A DNA stretch of 64,000 nt from Euborellia annulipes. Lineage: Eukaryota; Arthropoda; Insecta; Dermaptera; Anisolabididae. The position numbers were made by a program, and so were the translations under genes. The DNA is taken from NCBI GenBank assembly GCA_023213315.1, contig JAKCPI010031663.1, forward strand, positions 124,001-188,000. Reading direction: 5' to 3'. Position 1 is the stretch's first letter. Every line of letters starts with the position of its first letter. The notes beneath the pieces are model-generated. The model did no database searches, was not told the origin of the DNA, and was given only the letters and a program-made list of their open reading frames with translations. Of the stretch, positions 12,032-23,014 are shown piece after piece.

Positions 12032-12895
12032 TATTTTTCTTTAATCTGTAAATATAAAAGTACAGATGTTATCAAAGTGATGGATGATATATCTCTTCTT
12101 AACGAAAGTTATATTTATTACCTTTAATCACCACAGAATATACACATACAATATATTTGTTTTTTCACAAAAAAATGAAATATTTATAGACATATATATA
12201 AGTTTATAAATGAATTATTTAAAAGCATGCCCAGAATATATAGGTCTATATGTCAACAGCATCGATACGCCATCTTAAAACAAGACAATTTGCTCCATCT
12301 GGCGCATAGATCTGGCTACATTTTAACACCAAATTTAAATTTAAAAAAATCTCCAAAATTTATTTAATGCTAATTAAGTGGTAATATTTTTACGATTTAC
12401 CCTTAATTGTATATCATAATGGCGAAATTGTATATCATAATGGCGAGTTAATAAAAAGATATATATAAAATGAAATAAATTAATTTACTTTTTAAAATTT
12501 CTGTGTAATTTTAAGATTTTTTAAATAGTGTTGCAAATTTCACTATAAAATTAAAATTCAATATTTAGAATTTTAATTTAATGTAGATAGTGCCTATAAA
12601 AGAAAAAATTTAAAAACTTATTTACATATATATTAAAAAACTTAAATTATATAATAAATTACCTTAGCTAAAATAAGCTAATTTTCAAAAAATCTGGCGT
12701 GCAAGTGGCAAGCTTGCATACAAGATGATCGTTACGTGTTGTTGATATCTTGCAACTACTGTCGCCAGTTGTCGAAACTTATGCAAATACGTGCAAATAA
12801 AATTGTTTATTTGCTCGCCAGTTGACATTTTAATTTATTATTTTTAAAATCATGTTAAAATCGTAAGTAATTTAATAAAAATACAAATTTTCCAG
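12032..12895. promoter_or_regulatory. Divergent promoter region between eIF3c and the MADF gene
   Basis: About 0.85 kb separates the two start codons, which face away from each other. The region is AT-rich, with no recognisable repeat unit, and probably holds both core promoters and the 5' UTRs. An acceptor-like TTTTCCAG sits at 12888-12895 just before the MADF start, so that gene may have a 5' UTR intron. No TATA box is convincing in such AT-rich DNA. Confidence 0.5.
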
Positions 12896-12900
12896 GTTCA

Positions 12901-15010
12901 ATGCTAATTTCTTTCTTCGTTAATAGTCATTCTAATAAAAAATGGTCATCTGATACGACCATTCAATTCCTCGAGCTCTATGCCCAATATCCTTGTTTAT
13001 GGGATACAAAATTGGAAGGCTACAGGAATAAAGACATTCGAGAAAGAGCTTATGAAAAAATTGCAAAAGCAATGGAATTAGAGGATTTTGGCGTTTTTGA
13101 AGTGAAAGCTAAAATTCGATCGATGAGAAATTCGTATGCTCTAGAAGTGACCAAAATTATCAGGAGTAAAAAGTTTTCTGCGAAACCGGAAGACATCTAT
13201 GTACCAAAAGTAAAATGGTTTCCTGTTGCAGACAGAATTCTCGGAGATGTCATTCATAAAAAAATCCCGAAATGGTAAATGACTTTAATATATTTTGAAA
13301 TATATTGGGAAGTATTGTTAATGATATCCAGATTATTTCAGAGAAAGTGCCCTGAGAAAATTTAAAATAAGACCCAATGGCCGAACCAGGGGGAGGGATT
13401 AAGGTTTCAAAATAAAAAATTATTTTTTTTTTTTTTTTCAAATTCATAAAAGGAAAGACAACTTTGACCAAAGGCTGACAAAGTTATAGACCTAGATTCC
13501 TTCCAAAAGATAATCTAATGAGAATCTGTTTAAAAAAAATTAAAACCTCCCCAAAACAAATCCTGGTTGCACGACTGATAAGAGCAAAAAGATTGAATAT
13601 TTATTCAACTATAACATTTATTTAACGGGAGAAATAAAACAGCACAAATCTCTCAGGAATTACCTTACTTATTTGCAAATATTTCGGCCGGCTTAATGCC
13701 TGGCCATCTTCAGTGCAGAATATAGTATTTTTGCGATCCTTCGTCTGGCGTCTCAAACTTGTAGATGAGGAGAGGAGGGGAAGACAACCATTCGAGTGTT
13801 CGTTCATTTGCAAATATATGGTGTAAGGCGATTCCTTAGAAATTTGTGTTGTTTTATTTCTCCCTTTAAATCATCCTGTGAAACCAGCAACAATTCATAT
13901 ATAACATTTATTATTTGGAGAGAAGTTGCTGTTAATGTTCGAAATCAGTAAGGGCACGTACTAAAGTAGTAAATAATCAAAAAGTCTTTGTATACCTAAG
14001 CCATTCGAAGGAGAGGGCGAAATTTATTTGCCCATTTCCATATATAGCCAATAAGGATGAAGATGGAGAAATAAATTTCGTCTGAAACGACTCTTTAGGC
14101 TTTTGCATACAAAGGCCTTTTGATTATTTGATGATTTGAACTTGCCCTTCATATAACATTTAATCTATTAAATGTTGAACAAAATTCCTCAATTGAAGAG
14201 TGTCAGAACAATAATAAGTCTCTAATCAAAATGAATTGCCTGAACGATAAATATCTGAGACCATAAGAGCCAGGGAATTGATTTCAGCCAACACTCGACC
14301 CCAGACCACCAGAACCCTCAACTATCATACCAGCAATATCTCACATTTCCAGGGTCATCAGATCTCCTGATAAGAAGACACTGTTTCAGTTGTTTTGAAT
14401 ATTTATTAATAAATAAAAAAAATGTTTTCTCTGAGTGTACAATTTCCAAAACTCTGTGGAAAGCGTATATGCTTTACTCATCCAGTTAGCTTTTAGTTTC
14501 TTTTAAAAATTCATTGTTTTAAATTATTTTGATTCTAAACGGGCTAATTTCTTTTTTCTTCAGCTCTCTACAAACAAAAATTCTTTAACACTCAAGGAGT
14601 TTATAGAGAGGACCAAAACAGAAGAAGAGGATGAAGAATCTGATCTAGAGTCAATAACGAAAAACGCAAATGCTGATATAGTAATAAAACCATCGAAAAG
14701 GCCTAGAAAGAGTATGTCTATCACTTGGAGGAGGGAAACCCCACATACAACATTGAAAATGCCGACATCAAAATCCCCTTTCGAAACTCCAACCATGTCA
14801 ACACACGAGAGCGATACTGAATATGAATGTTTTGGAAAATTAATTGCTAGACAGTTAGAGAAATTGCCAGAAGCGATGGCTTTGGAGGCGATGGCGTTTA
14901 TCCAATCCTATCTAGTCGAGAAACGACTTGAAACAACACAGATACATTTTTCTAGTGAAAACGATTCTTTCTTGGAAAGTAATGAATCAAATGATATTAA
15001 ACCTAATTAA
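12901..15010 (+). CDS. MADF/BESS-type DNA-binding protein; exon join unresolved
   Basis: Exon A (12901 to 13274 or the stop at 13276-13278) encodes a MADF domain: KKWSSDTTIQFLELY, then YPCLWDTKLEGYRNKDIRERA, ending KVKWFPVADRIL. MADF domains are Myb/SANT-like and bind DNA; many insect members are transcription regulators. Exon B (14564-15010) follows a good acceptor at 14562-14563 and is open throughout. It has an acidic stretch, a basic KRPRK and a C-terminal helix pair FGKLIARQLEKLPEAMALEA resembling a BESS motif, which mediates protein contacts. A donor at 13275 leaves phase 2 while exon B starts in phase 0, so a small internal exon is missing or the copy is broken. The upstream start is also uncertain. 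AATAAA lies at 15014-15019. Confidence 0.8.
13622..13870. mobile_element. Inverted-repeat element carrying a hammerhead motif
   Basis: Terminal inverted repeats of about 60 bases: GGGAGAAATAAAACAGCAC on the left and, read from the right end, GGGAGAAATAAAACAACAC. The arms also share ATTTGCAAATA. A hammerhead-like sequence sits just inside the left arm and reads outward. Located between the MADF and BESS exons. Confidence 0.75.
13671..13720 (-). ncRNA. Hammerhead ribozyme-like motif
   Basis: Minus strand, 5' to 3': stem I strand UGCA (13717-13714), CUGAAGA (13713-13707), one U, stem II GGCC-A-GGC with loop AUUAA and GCC-GGCC, then GAA, AU/AU as a minimal stem III, cleavage-site U (13678), and UGCA (13677-13674) closing stem I. 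All catalytic core positions (CUGANGA, GAAA, UH) are present. Activity is inferred, not shown. Confidence 0.65.
13976..14140. repeat. Inverted repeat, degenerate hammerhead-type fold-back
   Basis: The arms pair AATCAAAAAGTCTTTGTATAC with the region around 14108-14135 (CATACAAAGGCCTTTTGATT), and GGCGAAATTTATTT with AAATAAATTTCG. ATGAAGATGG and CTGAAACGA in the centre look like a decayed hammerhead core. Confidence 0.5.
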
Positions 15011-15469
15011 TCTAATAAAACATTTTTATGTTAAATTATAATAATAATATTGGAAGAATATAAAAGTGTAACTAATATTTTTTCTTTTTTTCTGCCACTG
15101 AATTATTACCAAAATTTTTCATTTATATTAAAGTTAGATAAAACTTTTTTATATGTATAGAAATATAATATATGTTTTTGAGAATGAAAAGTTGTAAGTT
15201 GCTTTTATCTTATATTTATTATTTATCTTATAAGAAAGGATAAAAAAAAGTTGTAAATAAAAATCAAGATTTGTCTGAGGTTTAAGAGAGACGAATCTGT
15301 AAGTTAAGCCAAATAAATATTTTTTTTTTAAATAATGATCACAATTTATTAGATAAATAATTTAACCCTTCCTGATTTAATCAATTTGTCAAAGATGTAA
15401 AATTTATAAACATAGAAAAATATTTTTTATATTTTGTTACCAATCTTTTCTATGAAGTAAAGGGGGTTT

Positions 15470-15857
15470 ACTTCAAACAATTTTAAGGGGCAAAATGCAA
15501 ATATACATTTTAAAGAGCATCTAAAAATTAATTGATTTATGAATTTTAATCAAAATTGTTTCCATTAAAAAACATTGAAATAAATAGGTACAAGGTAAAA
15601 ACGCATGGGTGGGACTTAATATTGTCCCTCACAGCACCTAACTTAAATATAAAATTTCCACCTCCTACCGCTTTTCGTTTTTGAGATATTTTGTTCGAAG
15701 ACAGACCACTTTGCGAGTCCCACTTTTTTGAACCCGGGTGCGGGGGGGGGACCTCAAAATGTGTATTTCCATAAAAATCTCGACATAGAATTTTCGACAT
15801 GAATCCAATACTTTCTCTTTCAATATATATATTATTAGATCCGTAAGAAAAAGTAAA
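15470..15857 (-). repeat. TTTACTTTCTCTTACC repeat family copy
   Basis: Minus-oriented unit. The terminal palindrome with ACTTTCTCTTTC and AAGAAAAAGTAA is at 15810-15857. Inside it are the ATTTTCGACATGAATCCAATA word, a C/G tract and the inner AAATGCAAATATACATTTTAA end. It occupies most of the space between the MADF and MYND genes; the remainder (15860-16170) is AT-rich with nothing recognised. Confidence 0.7.
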
Positions 15858-16174
15858 AAAAATTTGTTAATTTTTTTATTAAAAAATTTCAACATCATTT
15901 ATAAAGGAATGAATTTTAAATTTGATCTTAAATTTCAAATAATACCAATAGAAAAATAATAAAAAAAATTTAATTAGACGTTTAATCTATTATTATTTAA
16001 AAATAATAAATAAATTTCATTTATTTATTTCAAATATTTTCAATAAAAAAAATATAAAAATTTATTTTTAGGGATTTTGTGTTTAGTTTAGTTGTAGTGA
16101 AAATGACAAATGTCAAACTCAAAGTCTGAATCTCTTTACTAACAAACAATTCTTATTTTCTTTATAAAATAAAA

Positions 16175-17434
16175 ATGAACAACGAAAATTTATTTTTTTA
16201 TCCAACAGTCTGTCATGTATGTAAAAGAAAACGAGATCTCAAAAGATGTATGGGATGTAAAATGATCTCATATTGTAGTGTCGCTCATCAAAGATTAAAT
16301 TGGCCCGTACATAAAACATTATGTCGTTGTATACAAAGCATCACAAAACAACAAATGCTCAAAAGTCTCTATGCAAATGGACCAAGCATTGAATCTCGAC
16401 TTGAATGGGCCAGGCTTAGATCAAATGCGATGATCATGACAGAAACTTGGCTCAAACGACGATTATTATTATTTGAGCAACAAATGTTTATGTTCCCTAG
16501 AGTTTGTGAAGTATGCCTAGTACAAGGGAAAAACTCAATGTTAGACTGTGAATTTTGTTATAGTGCAAGTTATTGCAACGCACATCATCTTGAACAACAT
16601 TTTCCAATTCATCAAAAACATTGCAAACAACTTCGATTATGTTTCTATATTGATTTATATTTTTATCAAGATGAATCTTATCCATCTATCAATTTTAAAT
16701 TTGAAGATTCATATCAGCCACTTCCTAGTAATATGGAAGGATTTATAAAAGATCACATTGAAGATAATGATTTTGATGAAATTAAGATTGCTCTTGTTTC
16801 TGAATTAATCACGTGTCCACTCACTTTTATTTATGCTCTGGAACAAACTCAATTAGCCCAGAGAGAGATGTTAGTGGTTCATTTAGTTGGTGCTGGACCT
16901 TTAGAAACTACATTTATTTCATTATGGGAAGGAGTCTTTCATCTATTGCCTCATCTGAAATCTCTACATCTTATACTAATTGGTCCAGAAGCCTCAGCCG
17001 CAATGGATGAAAAAGAACAAATTCTTTGTCGAGATTGTCAAGAACGCGATCATTCATTTAAATTGGAATTTCAAAATGATCATTACTATCATACTTATGT
17101 TGAAGATCCAGAATATCTTCAACCAGATCTTATTTTGGCATTTAATGCGGGTCTACATGAGAGTGAGGTAAGTTTGAGCTTTCTAAAAAATTCAAATAAT
17201 TTCAATAATTATTTATTTATAAATTAATATATAGATATTTTCTATTTATTCCAACAGTCACTCATCTTAAAATTTTTCCAAAATAAAGAAAACAGCCAAA
17301 GAATCCTCTTTATATAAAACTCTTTGTTGAATCTTTTCAGCTTTAATTGTATAAGACCATCTTCACTTAACTTAGAAAGTGTCAATACTTAGAGTTTTTA
17401 TTTTATACAAGATATGAGATATATAACAAGATAC

Positions 17435-17480
<46 letters not shown>

Positions 17481-20293
17481 TAAGGTGGGGCAAAAGTCCG
17501 CAGTTTTTCTTTGGGAATTTTTTTGACCTTCCTATGAAAGATACAATAAAAATAGGAACATCCCCTAAAAGCCTGGTTAATTGGCTATCTTACATAATTT
17601 TTTTGGTTTCCAATTCGGTAGCATAAGAGTAGGAGAGGTATTTAAACAAAAATTTTCATTTGCGGACTTTTGCCCCACCGAGCGGGGTAAAAGTCCGCAC
17701 TAGCGGAGCAAAAGTCCTTAGGTGCAAACAATTGCCCCTGCAGCGAACAAACTCTCGAACCAGGGTATAAAAAAGACTTAATAAGAAATACATTAGGTAT
17801 AGGTATGTTTTATGTATTTATTTTATTTATTAGAAATACACAATAGGCCTTATAACAATTAGTCCGCAGTAAGATTGAAGTTCATAATCTGCATAAACAT
17901 TTCAGGTTGTGGTCGTTTCCTTAGGCTCATTAATCCGATAAAATACTTGATAGGGGTATTAGAAACCCAGAAACTACTAGGTAGGGGTATTAGAAACTCG
18001 AATACCATTGGGTGACATTTGTTCCATTGGAGATCCATTGGGCCTTTTGCCCCGTCGAGGCCGCGGACTTTTGCCCCATTTAGCTATTTTCACCGAAGTG
18101 TTACAAAAAATTTTTATTGTTAACTGTAGAGAAAAAAAAGGTTTTAAAATATTTATTTAGGGTTATCAGCTTGCAATCAGACATTAGACAGTTAGAAAAG
18201 TGCATGCTGGTACATGTTGCAACCATGATAATTTCCATAAATATTAGATGGAAGGTGACAAAACATAAATTTGCTCATTGTTAACAATCGGCTTCAAACA
18301 CGTTATTGAATTTCGAATCATCATCTGTTCTTGTTGTTAGCAACCTAACAAAGTTGTTTAGAACAACGCCAAGTCTACCGGGGATTTTAAAATGAGGATT
18401 CGGACTTTTGCCCCGTGCGGACTTTTGCCCCACCTTACTCTATATATATATATATATACTGCACAGCAACATAACATTTTGTTTTTTCTTAAGAAGACCT
18501 GTTCTAATCTACCTTAATGATACTTTAATTTAAGAAACTTTAGGATTAGGCAGATGTAGGCAGCCAGCAAGTGATAAAAAAAAAAAAAAAAAAACTTTAA
18601 TTATCGTCGAAGTTTCGGAATCACATCGATCCCATTTTCAGGACGATCAACTTGGATAGATCCATTTCGGTTCATTACCACTCAGCCATCGAATTTCTTC
18701 TACTTTAAAGTTGAAAAACATACATTTCTAAGTAAATTTAATACAAATACAAATCATTTTAAACAATTTAAATAAAATAAAGAAAAATATATCGTGAAGG
18801 TTGTAGTCGACAGATTGGTATAGCGTGGTGGATCCAACAATTTCCACCAAAAATATATCGATTTTAAATTTGAAGGACAAATCAACATAATCTCGATATG
18901 TTTTATTGGATATTAATTATAAATTTCGTTTTTATAAGAATTTCCAATAAAATAGACATATTAATGAAACATTAAATGAAAAATTGAATTGGAAAGATTA
19001 TTTTAAAATGAAAGAAATTTGGAGTTAGTAGAGTCACTATGTTTTATTTAAATTTTAATTAATTATTAAAATTATATGAATTTACTTAAGTATAAGTTAC
19101 TTCACATTCTTAAATTAGAGTATCATTAAGATAGAGTAGAACAGGTCTTTAAAAGAAGAAACAAAGTGTTAGGTTTTCATTGACGCTCAGTGTTTATAAT
19201 ATTATTTGAGATTGACTTGACGTTTCGCTTTTGGAGATATTTTCAAGTGTTGTTGGGTTAGGAAGTATTGGTGGTCGTGGTTTGTTTTGCTAGTACTTAA
19301 ATTTGGGCAGTGGATGTTCCGAAACGTCGAGTCAATAAAAAACAACCAATGCAGTCTAACCCGAGAATTTTATCTTAATAAACAGCCGCGGAAACTCCAG
19401 AATATATATATATATTATATATATATATATGGTAAGGTAACAACTTATTTTAAATAAAAACACAAGGTGAAGCAAGTAAATTGAATATTTATATACTCAT
19501 ACATAAATATTGATTAATAATATAAACTAACTCTTAATTATTCACACTCTCCAAAGTTGACTGATGATGGTTTTATCTCAAGTTTCAATGTTTTAAGAAT
19601 TTTATTTACATAGAGGCTATAAAGTGAAATCCTTAAGCAGAGAAAATTTTACTTTTTTTGTTATTTAGTGAATATATCGCCTGCTGAGTGAGAATCATAG
19701 GGACGAAAGTCCGAAAATTCAATTTTTGAAACTAGCACAAACGTTGTTAAAAAGTCTTCTCTTTTGAGTGCTAAAGTGGCGTGATTCTGGGCTATTCATT
19801 TGTTGCCGGGCTATTTAAATGTATATGTTTATAAAACTTTCAAAAGCCTTTACTCGAATTGTTGAATTTCATACTCTCGCCACTATGATTCTCAGCAGGC
19901 GGTCTTGTTTTGTTTATGATCAGATTTATTTTGGATAAAATCTCTCGAAGATTTTTGCAATCAAATTTTATCATAAGTTTTATTTTCATTTCATAATTTT
20001 ATATAAAATATTTTTTTTTTTAGGATGCAAATGACGATACTTGGGCAGAATCATTACCAAGTCTCTTAAGTTCTCAAGCACCTTTTGTATTGACTGCTTA
20101 CACTCAGCAAGAAGCTAAACAAGATTTAGCCCGAGTTCAAGAGCGTATGGATTCTGGTTTAGAAGGTGAACCTCGGAATATAATTTTAGAATATTCTAAA
20201 AATCCATTTTCCAGTCTTAGACCTTATAGAGATTGGGCAAGTGAAGAGTCGGGAGTTTTTTTTCAAAACCAATATATTTCAATAATAAAATAA
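16175..20293 (+). CDS. MYND-type zinc finger protein, MSS51-like
   Basis: Two exons, 16175-17167 and 20024-20293, joined in phase 0, give 420 residues. Residues C13, C16, C25, C28, C34, H38, H46 and C50 form a complete MYND zinc finger. A second set, C111, C114, C125, C128, C134, H138, H146 and C150, repeats nearly the same spacing. The C-terminal half (MLVVHLVGAGPLETTFISLW; DLILAFNAGLHESE; NPFSSLRPYRDW) resembles the C-terminal domain of MSS51/ZMYND17 proteins, linked to mitochondrial and muscle metabolism in vertebrates; the insect role is unclear. MYND fingers usually bind Pro-rich peptides. The start fits an ATG in A-rich context with the first cysteine pair 12 residues on. The 2.9-kb intron holds a 963-bp MITE. 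Family is confident, orthology less so. Confidence 0.88.
17478..18440. mobile_element. Non-autonomous DNA transposon with long TIRs (pogo/mariner-like style)
   Basis: About 25 bases are inverted exactly at both ends, beginning GAGTAAGGTGGGGCAAAAG and continuing with TCCGCA. The flanks are (TA)n, so the expected TA duplication cannot be read. The words GGGGCAAAAGTCC and GCGGACTTTTGCCCC recur inside (17660-17720, 18040-18075), giving sub-terminal repeats that a transposase could bind. No transposase frame remains. Confidence 0.8.
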
Positions 20294-20507
20294 TATTTCT
20301 TAATTATATTATAAGCCATTTTTTTATATAAATTCATAAATAAATTTTCTGAACCAAACCAATTAGATAAATAAAATAACTTTTGAGGAACGTTTTAGTG
20401 AGAATGATGTTCTAAAAACGGTTTGGTTATTTTATTAACTAAAAATTTTATAAGTATCAAGAAAATCTAGTAACTTTTCTTTTTTAGAAATTTATTTCTA
20501 AATCCTT

Positions 20508-20999
20508 TAGGCTAAACGCATACCGATTGGGCAAAAACGCTTTTCGACAAAACGTTTTTGACTAATCGTGCCTAAAACTGTTTTTTCAATGCTTTTCTAT
20601 GGGTCAACGTACACCTTCCTCGGTGGCAAAATACAATTGGGCATGATTCGACATCATTGAACAAAATGTTTTGCCATTGAGCGTTTTTGTCTAATCACTG
20701 CGCGTTGGCATTGGACAAAATGTTATGTCATTTAGCATTTTTGCTCAATGGCTGAACATTTTGTCCAATACCAACTCACACCGATTAGGCAAAAACGTTC
20801 AATGACAAAACATTTTGGCCAATGCCAACGTACACCGATTAGGCAAAAATGCTCAATGGCAAAACATTTTGTAAAAAAATTGTTGAATGGCAAAACATTT
20901 TGCCTAATCGGTGTGAGTTTGCATTGAGCAAAACCTTTTAATCTTGGACAAAATGTTTTGTCCAAGAGCGTTTTGATCAATTGGTAAGCGTTCAGCCTT
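20508..20999. mobile_element. Palindrome-rich MITE (AAAACATTTTG family)
   Basis: Terminal inverted repeats TTAGGCTAAACGCATACC and, from the right, TAAGGCTGAACGCTTACC. Inside, units such as AATGGCAAAACATTTTG and CCAATGCCAACGTACACCG repeat in both orientations. Four copies of the family occur in the window (9236, 20508, 40190, 61453). Confidence 0.75.
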
Positions 21000-21539
21000 A
21001 TTCTTTTGTTATTTAGTGAAGCGAGGGATCAAATTTTGTCCTTTTTCAAACTTCTCCATTGACATTTTTATATTAATCAGTCAATTTTGATAACATTTTG
21101 TAAAAATTCTATACCATCATGTTAATAATCAAGAATAAAATGTTTTATAAAAAAATAAATATTTTTAGACTTATTTTAACATTTAAATATTTTTTAATCA
21201 AAAAAGGATTCATGAATCAAAAGTTTGTCAAGGGATTAATAACAACACTTCAAATGTATCTAGTGATTTAAAAAATAATATTACAGCCCATAAATGTATT
21301 ATCAATAACTATCCTATCAATTTAAATAATTTTAATTTCCTAACATACAATTTTTTAAATTATATTATTATTATATGCATATTATTTATATTATGTATGT
21401 GTGTTTTAAATAAATATAATACATATAAATTACATACTCATATAAATATTTATTTTTAACATAAGACCCACCAGAACTGTGTCTAAAAGGTTCGAGCAGC
21501 GTTGGAGGGATTGCATATCGTTTTATAAGACAAATATTA

Positions 21540-21622
21540 ATTTCAATTGAATTGGCTACCAATCAATTAAAATAAATAGGAACGAATAAAAGACCTCGGG
21601 ACCGAGTTATTCCCAATGCATT
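21540..21622 (+). mobile_element. SINE family 2, tail fragment
   Basis: Contains TTTCAATTGAATTGGCTACC and AATTAAAATAAATAGG, the body palindrome shared with 31955-32110 and 50728-50880, followed by a GACCTCGGGACC stretch. The tRNA-like head is missing. The flanking 21000-21440 is AT-rich with nothing recognised. Confidence 0.45.
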
Positions 21623-21704
21623 GCTGCCCAATAATGAAATAGGGACATGCAATGTCGAGAAAACAATTCAAATCTATTCACAGCATTGTCAGCAAAATTA
21701 ATCC

Positions 21705-21807
21705 AAGTGGAAGAGGGTTGCAGCCAAAAAGGGAGCTCATATTTACAAAAAACTCTATTGGATATTTTTATAGAGAGGATTTCTTTGGCTGCAACCCCCT
21801 TCCACTT
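21705..21807. repeat. Hairpin with GCAGCCAAA ends
   Basis: The arms AAGTGGAAGAGGGTTGCAGC and GCTGCAACCCCCTTCCACTT are nearly complementary over about 28 bases, with a 40-base AT-rich centre. GCAGCCAA in an arm is shared with the fold-backs at 3616, 28813 and 39480. Confidence 0.6.
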
Positions 21808-21886
21808 CGTTCATTTACATCAACGGCCATGGATTGCTAACAGGGAGTCAACAAAATTATCAAATTCATTACAAATAAATAATTAG

Positions 21887-22162
21887 ATAAATTTAAAATA
21901 AAAGATAAATCCTTATTTATTTCGCACTTTTTATTTCCAAACAGAAATCAAACGAGTGTTGTTGAGGTAATGACAAATGTATATTTTTTTGAAAAGTTGT
22001 CTGATGAGCCGAGGTTTATTTTATTATATGACGTTTTCCAACCTTAAATTTCTTGGCTGAAGATGGCTGTGTGATGCGGCCGAAATATCCCAAAGAAATT
22101 TTGTGTATTTGGAAATAAAAAGTGCTAAATAAATAAGGATTTATCTTTTATTTTAAATTTAT
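21887..22162. mobile_element. Inverted-repeat element with internal hammerhead motif
   Basis: About 55-base terminal inverted repeats: TAAATTTAAAATAAAAGATA on the left, its complement on the right, continuing through AAATCCTTATTTATTT and GCACTTTTTATTTCCAAA. A hammerhead motif lies immediately inside the right arm and points outward. Confidence 0.8.
22049..22098 (+). ncRNA. Hammerhead ribozyme-like motif (best example)
   Basis: Stem I UUUCUUGG (22049-22056) pairs with CCAAAGAAA (22090-22098) with one bulged A, and the pairing extends three more A-U steps outward. The core is CUGAAGA (22057-22063), one extra U, stem II GGCUG/CGGCC with loop UGUGAUG, then GAA, AU/AU as minimal stem III, and cleavage-site C at 22089. 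Every catalytic position of a type I hammerhead is intact. Cleavage is predicted after 22089. Confidence 0.72.
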
Positions 22163-22240
22163 TAATAATTATGTTTCGCCAAAAAATTCTTTTGAAGTTT
22201 AAATAATTAGAATAAATGAATAGATAAACGAATAAATACA

Positions 22241-22294
22241 CAAATTTGCTGATGATGGCTAATAAACAAAGCATGCCGAAATATCCCGGAAATG
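22241..22294 (+). ncRNA. Second hammerhead-like motif, 190 bases downstream
   Basis: The core is CUGAUGA (22249-22255), one U, GGC/GCC helix with a 15-base loop, GAA, AU/AU and C at 22285. Stem I needs a three-base bulge (AAAUUUG against C...AAAUU), so this copy is weaker than the one at 22049, but the core is intact and in the same orientation. Confidence 0.45.
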
Positions 22295-22302
22295 AATTTT
22301 AA

Positions 22303-22950
22303 CTTTCTCTTATCATATATATGCAATGGCGGTCCTAGCCTTACATTTGGGGGGGGGGTCAGTTTTTTTTTTTTTTTTATAGTATAAATAAATGGGCCTG
22401 GACCCCAATAAATATATATTAATCAAATATGAGTATCGTTTAAGTCTTAAATGGCCTAAGTTGCCGAAAAGATTGTGTGAATGGGAGAGTGAGTGGGAAA
22501 AAAGTGTGTGTTAAAAAAAAAAAAAAAAAGATTTTGGGGGGGTCACGACCCCCTGACCCCCCCCTCTGGGACCGCCCTTGTATATATGAAATATATATAT
22601 ATAGAGAAGAAGTATTGTGATCATGTCAAAAATTCAATGTCGAGATTTTGATGGTCTCCTGAGTCCAAAAAAGTGGGTCCGCAAATTGGTCTGGGTGTGT
22701 GTCTGTGTGGACATTTTTGAGCATGAAGGAAATGGAGCCCCGAGTTTGAAATTTTAAATTCAAGTTAGACACCCCCCCCCCCCGAAGTCGTAAAAATAAT
22801 CTTTTAAACAAAATCGGCTAAAAAATATTAGTACTTTACTGATGTAGTTTTTCAGTTCTTTTTCGATTTTCTCAAAATTCATTCAAACGATTTTGTTTAA
22901 AATTCATAAATCATAAATTACATTTTAGACATAAATTATTTTTTACATCC
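22303..22950 (+). repeat. TTTACTTTCTCTTACC repeat family copy, split by a hAT MITE
   Basis: ACTTTCTCTTATC and the matching GAGAAGAAGTATTGTGATC half of the terminal palindrome are separated by the MITE at 22324-22580. The rest of the unit follows to about 22950, including ATGTCAAAAATTCAATGTCG and the AAGTCGTAAAAATAATC to TTCGATTTTCTC stretch. Confidence 0.7.
22324..22580. mobile_element. hAT-type MITE containing a SINE tail
   Basis: The ends CAATGGCGGTCCTAG and, from the right, CAAGGGCGGTCCCAG are inverted. They are flanked by exact 8-bp TATATATG duplications (22316-22323, 22581-22588). The interior (about 22370-22530) is a SINE family 1 body and tail, so three elements are nested here. Confidence 0.82.
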
Positions 22951-23014
22951 TCTTGTATGGAAACAGAATATAAATCTTTTTCTTTTAGATTAAAATTCAC
23001 ATATAAATCAGCTA

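Noticed and set aside
12852..12895. ATG with a GTAAGT donor and a TTTTCCAG acceptor 33 bases apart as a first MADF exon
   Set aside because: The intron would be far too short and the join is out of frame with the MADF exon.
14560..14796. Minus-strand open frame rich in Ser/Val
   Set aside because: Shadow of the BESS-like exon on the plus strand, which has the better protein signature.
17281..17400. GTGAAGATGGTC ... CTGAAAAGAT on the minus strand
   Set aside because: Resembles the hammerhead order but both core boxes are mutated; too decayed to list as a ribozyme.
18600..18660. Hammerhead-like CTGAAAATGGGATC ... GATTCCGAAAC on the minus strand
   Set aside because: Stem II is good, but the essential G8 is A and stem I is not supported.
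19195..19345. GACGTTTCG and CGAAACGTCG pair
   Set aside because: CUGANGA is not recognisable (UUGAAAA) and stem II does not form; at most a remnant.
22001..22040. CTGATGAG hammerhead-like box
   Set aside because: No GAAA box or cleavage triplet follows at a workable distance and no stem II forms.
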